A stretch of 64,000 nucleotides of DNA, from NCBI RefSeq assembly GCF_001659685.2, contig NZ_LXYE02000054.1, forward strand, positions 34,524 through 98,523. Direction: 5' to 3'. This document shows, piece by piece, positions 61,164 to 64,000 of the stretch. The number at the start of each line of letters is the position of its first letter. Within the stretch, counting starts at the first letter, position 1. The notes under the pieces are model-generated. The model was not told the origin of the DNA, searched no databases, and worked only from the letters and a program-made list of their open reading frames with translations. Source of the DNA: Labilibacter marinus. Lineage in GTDB: Bacteria > Bacteroidota > Bacteroidia > Bacteroidales > Marinilabiliaceae. Made by a program: the position numbers and the translations under genes.

Positions 61164-63617
61164 ATGACACAAAAATTTCTAATAATTATATGTTTATTGC
61201 TGGGAAGTATTCATTTGTCTGCCCGCGATATCGTTAATTTTAATTCCAACTGGAAATTTGCTCGCTTTGGAACAATGCCAGATGGAACTACCAAAGCGGA
61301 ACCCAAAGATATGGATGAAGTAGACTTTGACGATTCGGATTGGAGGGTTTTAAATGTACCGCACGATTGGGGTATCGAAGGACCTTTTAGAGATGACCTT
61401 CCTAACCGAACAGGAAAATTACCTTGGGCAGGTATTGGATGGTATCGTAAAGCCTTTACTTCTGAAGCTACAGATGCTGGAAAACGTGTTTTTATAGAGT
61501 TTGATGGCTCAATGTCTAATACCAAAGTTTGGGTAAATGGTGGATATGTAGGCGAATGGGCTTATGGTTATTCTTCGTTTAGGCTAGAGATAACCCGTTA
61601 CTTAAAGGTTGGACAGGAAAATGTTATTGCGGTTCGTTTAAATAACAAGGTAGAATCGTCGCGTTGGTATCCTGGCGGAGGAATTTATCGCAACGTTCGT
61701 TTACTAAAAACAAGCCCAGTAGCTATAGCTGAATGGGGTGTTTTCGTATCTACACCAGCTGTTGCCAAAGATAAAGCAACAGTTCAGGTTAAAACGGAAG
61801 TTGATGGTGGTGATGCTGACGATTTTGAGGTTTTATATCAGATTTATGATAATGGAAACTTAGTTGCCGAAACAAAACAAAATGCAGCCTTAAAAGCAGA
61901 AGTAGAATTACAGAATCCGAGTCTTTGGAATCTGGATAGTCCTCATCTATACCAATTAAAAACCTCTTTATTAAAAGATGGAAAGGTATTGGATACGTAT
62001 GAAAGTACTTTTGGTGTGCGCGAAATCGAATACACCAGCGAAGGTTTCTTTTTAAACGGAAAGAAAATCAGGATGAATGGCGTATGTCAGCATCACGATT
62101 TAGGTCCTTTAGGAGCGGCTTTTAACACTCGCGCGGCAGAACGTCAAATTGAAATTTTAAAATCCTTTGGAACCAATGCCATTCGCACTGCGCACAATCC
62201 TCCTGCACCTGAGTTTTTAGATTTATGCGATCGTATGGGGATTTTAGTACAGGTAGAAGCTTTTGATGTTTGGGAAAAGAAAAAGGTGGATAATGATTAT
62301 GCGCATTTATTTGGTACTTGGCACGAGCGCGACTTACGCAACATGGTTCGCAGAGATAGAAACCACCCTTGCGTGGTAATGTGGAGTACTGGTAACGAAA
62401 TGATTGAATTACGTTCTGGTAACGATGCGCCAATGGCCGTTATGTTGGCTGATATTATCAGAGATGAAGATAATACTCGCCCAACTACGTTTGGTTGTAG
62501 CCGACCAGAAGCTACCACCAATGGTTTCGAAAAAACAGCAGAAGTATTTGGCTTAAATTACAAACCACATTTATACGAAGAGGTGCGTAAGGCCAACCCA
62601 GATTTACCTATCTACGGAAGTGAAACAGCATCTACCATCAGTAGTAGAGGAGAATACTTTTTCCCTGTTTCAGAAGATAAGTTTAAAGGTAATGGTGGAT
62701 TCTTTCAAGTAAGTAGTTACGATTTTACAGCGCCTAACTGGGCATATCGTGCCGATGTTGAATTTGAAGCACAGGATAAATATCCGTGGGTGTTTGGTGA
62801 GTTTGTATGGACTGGCTTTGATTATATTGGTGAACCTACACCTTATAACAAGGATAAAACCAATCTATTAAACTTTACCGATCCTAAACAAAGAGCTGAA
62901 ATGAAAGCTCAATTAGAAAAAATGGGTAATAACATTCCGCCACGTAGTTCATACTTTGGTATTGTTGACTTATGTGGATTCCCTAAGGATAGATATTATT
63001 TATACCAAGCTAAGTGGCGTCCAGAATTACCAATGGCACATATTTTACCACATTGGAACTGGCCAGAACGCGTAGGTAAAGTAACTCCTGTATTTGTATA
63101 TACCTCGGGCGATGAAGCAGAATTATTCTTAAACGGAAAATCATTAGGTCGCAAAAAGAAAGGCGAATATGAATACCGTTTACGTTGGGACGAAGTAAAA
63201 TATCAACCAGGTGAATTAAAAGTGGTGGCTTATAAAAATGGTAAAAAATGGGCCGAAGAAAAAGTAAAAACCACCAAAGCTGCTTATAAAGTTCAGTTAA
63301 GTGCCGACCGCGATGAAATAAGTGCTGATGGACAAGACCTAAGTTTTGTAACGGTTAAAATTGCCGACAAAAAAGGATTAATGGTTCCGCGTACGCATAA
63401 TAGCGTTACATACAGCATAACAGGACCTGCCGAAATTATTGCAGTGGGTAATGGCGATGCGACTAATCTTGAATCTTTTCAAGCTACTACCCGAAAGGTA
63501 TTTAACGGTATGGCTTTAGTGGTAATTCGCTCTTTAGAAGGAGAAACAGGAGAAGTTAAGCTGATAGCTGAATCGGAAGGTTTAAAAAAGGCAGAACTTA
63601 TTATTAGTACGAAATAG
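61164..63617 (+). CDS. Glycoside hydrolase family 2 (beta-galactosidase type)
   Basis: This is an 817-aa exported GH2 enzyme. The start at ATG 61164 precedes the signal peptide (ends near LSARD); an upstream ATG at 61137 would add nine residues. The sugar-binding domain (about 25-190), Ig-like domain and TIM barrel follow, with acid/base E412 in STGNE and nucleophile E487 in YGSETAS, 75 residues apart as in LacZ. A DUF4982-like and Ig-like C-terminal region (about 640-817) closes the protein. It probably removes beta-linked terminal sugars from the sulfatase product. A terminator follows. Confidence 0.95.
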   Translation: MTQKFLIIICLLLGSIHLSARDIVNFNSNWKFARFGTMPDGTTKAEPKDMDEVDFDDSDWRVLNVPHDWGIEGPFRDDLPNRTGKLPWAGIGWYRKAFTSEATDAGKRVFIEFDGSMSNTKVWVNGGYVGEWAYGYSSFRLEITRYLKVGQENVIAVRLNNKVESSRWYPGGGIYRNVRLLKTSPVAIAEWGVFVSTPAVAKDKATVQVKTEVDGGDADDFEVLYQIYDNGNLVAETKQNAALKAEVELQNPSLWNLDSPHLYQLKTSLLKDGKVLDTYESTFGVREIEYTSEGFFLNGKKIRMNGVCQHHDLGPLGAAFNTRAAERQIEILKSFGTNAIRTAHNPPAPEFLDLCDRMGILVQVEAFDVWEKKKVDNDYAHLFGTWHERDLRNMVRRDRNHPCVVMWSTGNEMIELRSGNDAPMAVMLADIIRDEDNTRPTTFGCSRPEATTNGFEKTAEVFGLNYKPHLYEEVRKANPDLPIYGSETASTISSRGEYFFPVSEDKFKGNGGFFQVSSYDFTAPNWAYRADVEFEAQDKYPWVFGEFVWTGFDYIGEPTPYNKDKTNLLNFTDPKQRAEMKAQLEKMGNNIPPRSSYFGIVDLCGFPKDRYYLYQAKWRPELPMAHILPHWNWPERVGKVTPVFVYTSGDEAELFLNGKSLGRKKKGEYEYRLRWDEVKYQPGELKVVAYKNGKKWAEEKVKTTKAAYKVQLSADRDEISADGQDLSFVTVKIADKKGLMVPRTHNSVTYSITGPAEIIAVGNGDATNLESFQATTRKVFNGMALVVIRSLEGETGEVKLIAESEGLKKAELIISTK

Positions 63618-63636
63618 AGCATACTAAATGTTTTAC

Positions 63637-63675
63637 AAACCGCAAGTGTATTTTATTATGCTTGCGGTTTTTTTA
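63637..63675 (+). terminator. Terminator after the GH2 gene
   Basis: AAACCGCAAG (63637-63646) pairs with CTTGCGGTTT (63661-63670), followed by a T run. Confidence 0.9.
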
Positions 63676-63709
63676 TTGTTTTAAAATTTAGAAGTTATGT
63701 AATCAGGCT

Positions 63710-63762
63710 CTCCTCCTTATTAAGGAGGAGTCCGTCCGCGACGCGGAGGGGAGGTGGTTCGA
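63710..63762. repeat. REP-like palindrome before the DUF559 gene
   Basis: CTCCTCCTTA (63710-63719) and TAAGGAGGAG (63721-63730) form a perfect dyad with a one-base centre. A GC-rich CCGTCCGCGACGCGGAGG stretch follows. Its composition differs strongly from the neighbouring AT-rich DNA. Confidence 0.6.
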
Positions 63763-63801
63763 TATATTTTTGTATTTTAAATTATAACAAATAAAACTAC
63801 C

Positions 63802-64000
63802 ATGAAAAGTAACCGGCCTGAACTTATAAAAAAAAGAAAACAATTAAGGAACAACTCAACTCCTGCGGAATGTGAACTGTGGAATTATTTGAAAGGAAAG
63901 AAAGTTTGCAGATTAAAATTTAGAAGACAGTATTCTGTTGGAAAATATGTACTTGATTTCTATTGTCCGGAGTTAAAGCTTGCCATAGAATTAGATGGAG
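63802..64000 (+). CDS. DUF559 endonuclease-domain protein (cut by window end)
   Basis: The frame opens at ATG 63802 and runs off the window (66 codons visible). It reads TPAECELWNYLKGKKVCRLKFRRQ, then YVLDFYCPELKLAIELDG, the clear signature of the DUF559/Vsr-like PD-(D/E)xK family, with the conserved Glu and Asp of IELDG present. Such proteins are typically about 120 aa. The function in vivo is unknown. A REP-like palindrome stands just upstream. Confidence 0.85.
   Translation, partial: MKSNRPELIKKRKQLRNNSTPAECELWNYLKGKKVCRLKFRRQYSVGKYVLDFYCPELKLAIELDG

Overview
The window looks like chromosome from an AT-rich marine-type member of the Bacteroidota, most likely an anaerobic or microaerophilic Marinilabiliales/Bacteroidales relative (inference). 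Supporting signs are Por (type 9) secretion C-terminal domains, many lipoprotein signal peptides, sulfatase plus GH2 pairs as found in polysaccharide-utilisation loci, the DUF1599 / BT_3928-type DoxX / tpiA cluster, OstA-like and DUF3857 proteins, and promoters of the Bacteroidota TAnnTTTG type.

Layout. 1-4.7 kb: the end of one sulfatase, a second sulfatase and a GH2 lipoprotein. 4.7-10.3 kb: a 33-codon membrane-peptide gene with its own operator and strong terminator, then three minus-strand genes (two DUF3857/transglutaminase-like proteins and a DUF6786-type lipoprotein). 10.5-19.8 kb: PLD-like protein, lone LytTR regulator, envelope proteins, radical SAM protein, nitroreductase, an unknown/SDR/OpuAC-like operon, MarR and AraC regulators and an ABM-fold monooxygenase. 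Two, possibly three, of these genes share a promoter architecture with a TTGTAYGTACAA dyad. 19.8-32.9 kb: housekeeping genes (thioesterase, threonine aldolase, glutathione peroxidase, orphan trpB, C_GCAxxG_C_C protein, amt, DUF1599, DoxX-like, tpiA, OstA-like, SurA-like).

32.9-51.96 kb is a 19-kb integrative element. A perfect 20-bp direct repeat (32892-32911 and 51941-51960) bounds it. The right copy covers the last codons of a PpiC-associated lipoprotein gene, so the element has split what was probably a three-gene foldase operon (52818, 51945 and 31517, all minus strand). Paired GTTGCAAA boxes lie inside both ends, and a 449-aa tyrosine integrase sits at the right end. The element also holds an iteron array with a cruciform next to a large putative DNA-binding protein, a LytTR two-component system with Por-secreted proteins, an XRE switch with two dyad operators, a compact second tyrosine recombinase, a LamG/Por protein, and a small putative defence-like module: a glycosylase-like gene with an in-frame amber codon, a membrane SH3 protein with six 39-residue Cys3His repeats, a frameshifted mini-gene and a DUF559-like nuclease. 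No relaxase or conjugation genes are visible, but a GC-rich double-hairpin region at 49.55 kb could be a transfer origin.

51.9-64 kb: the two upstream foldase genes, a cytochrome b / Rieske / octaheme-TPR cytochrome c operon, a perfect 44-bp tandem duplication, a second sulfatase-GH2 pair, and the start of a DUF559 gene preceded by a REP-like palindrome.

All calls rest on reading the sequence and on remembered family signatures; no database search was run.
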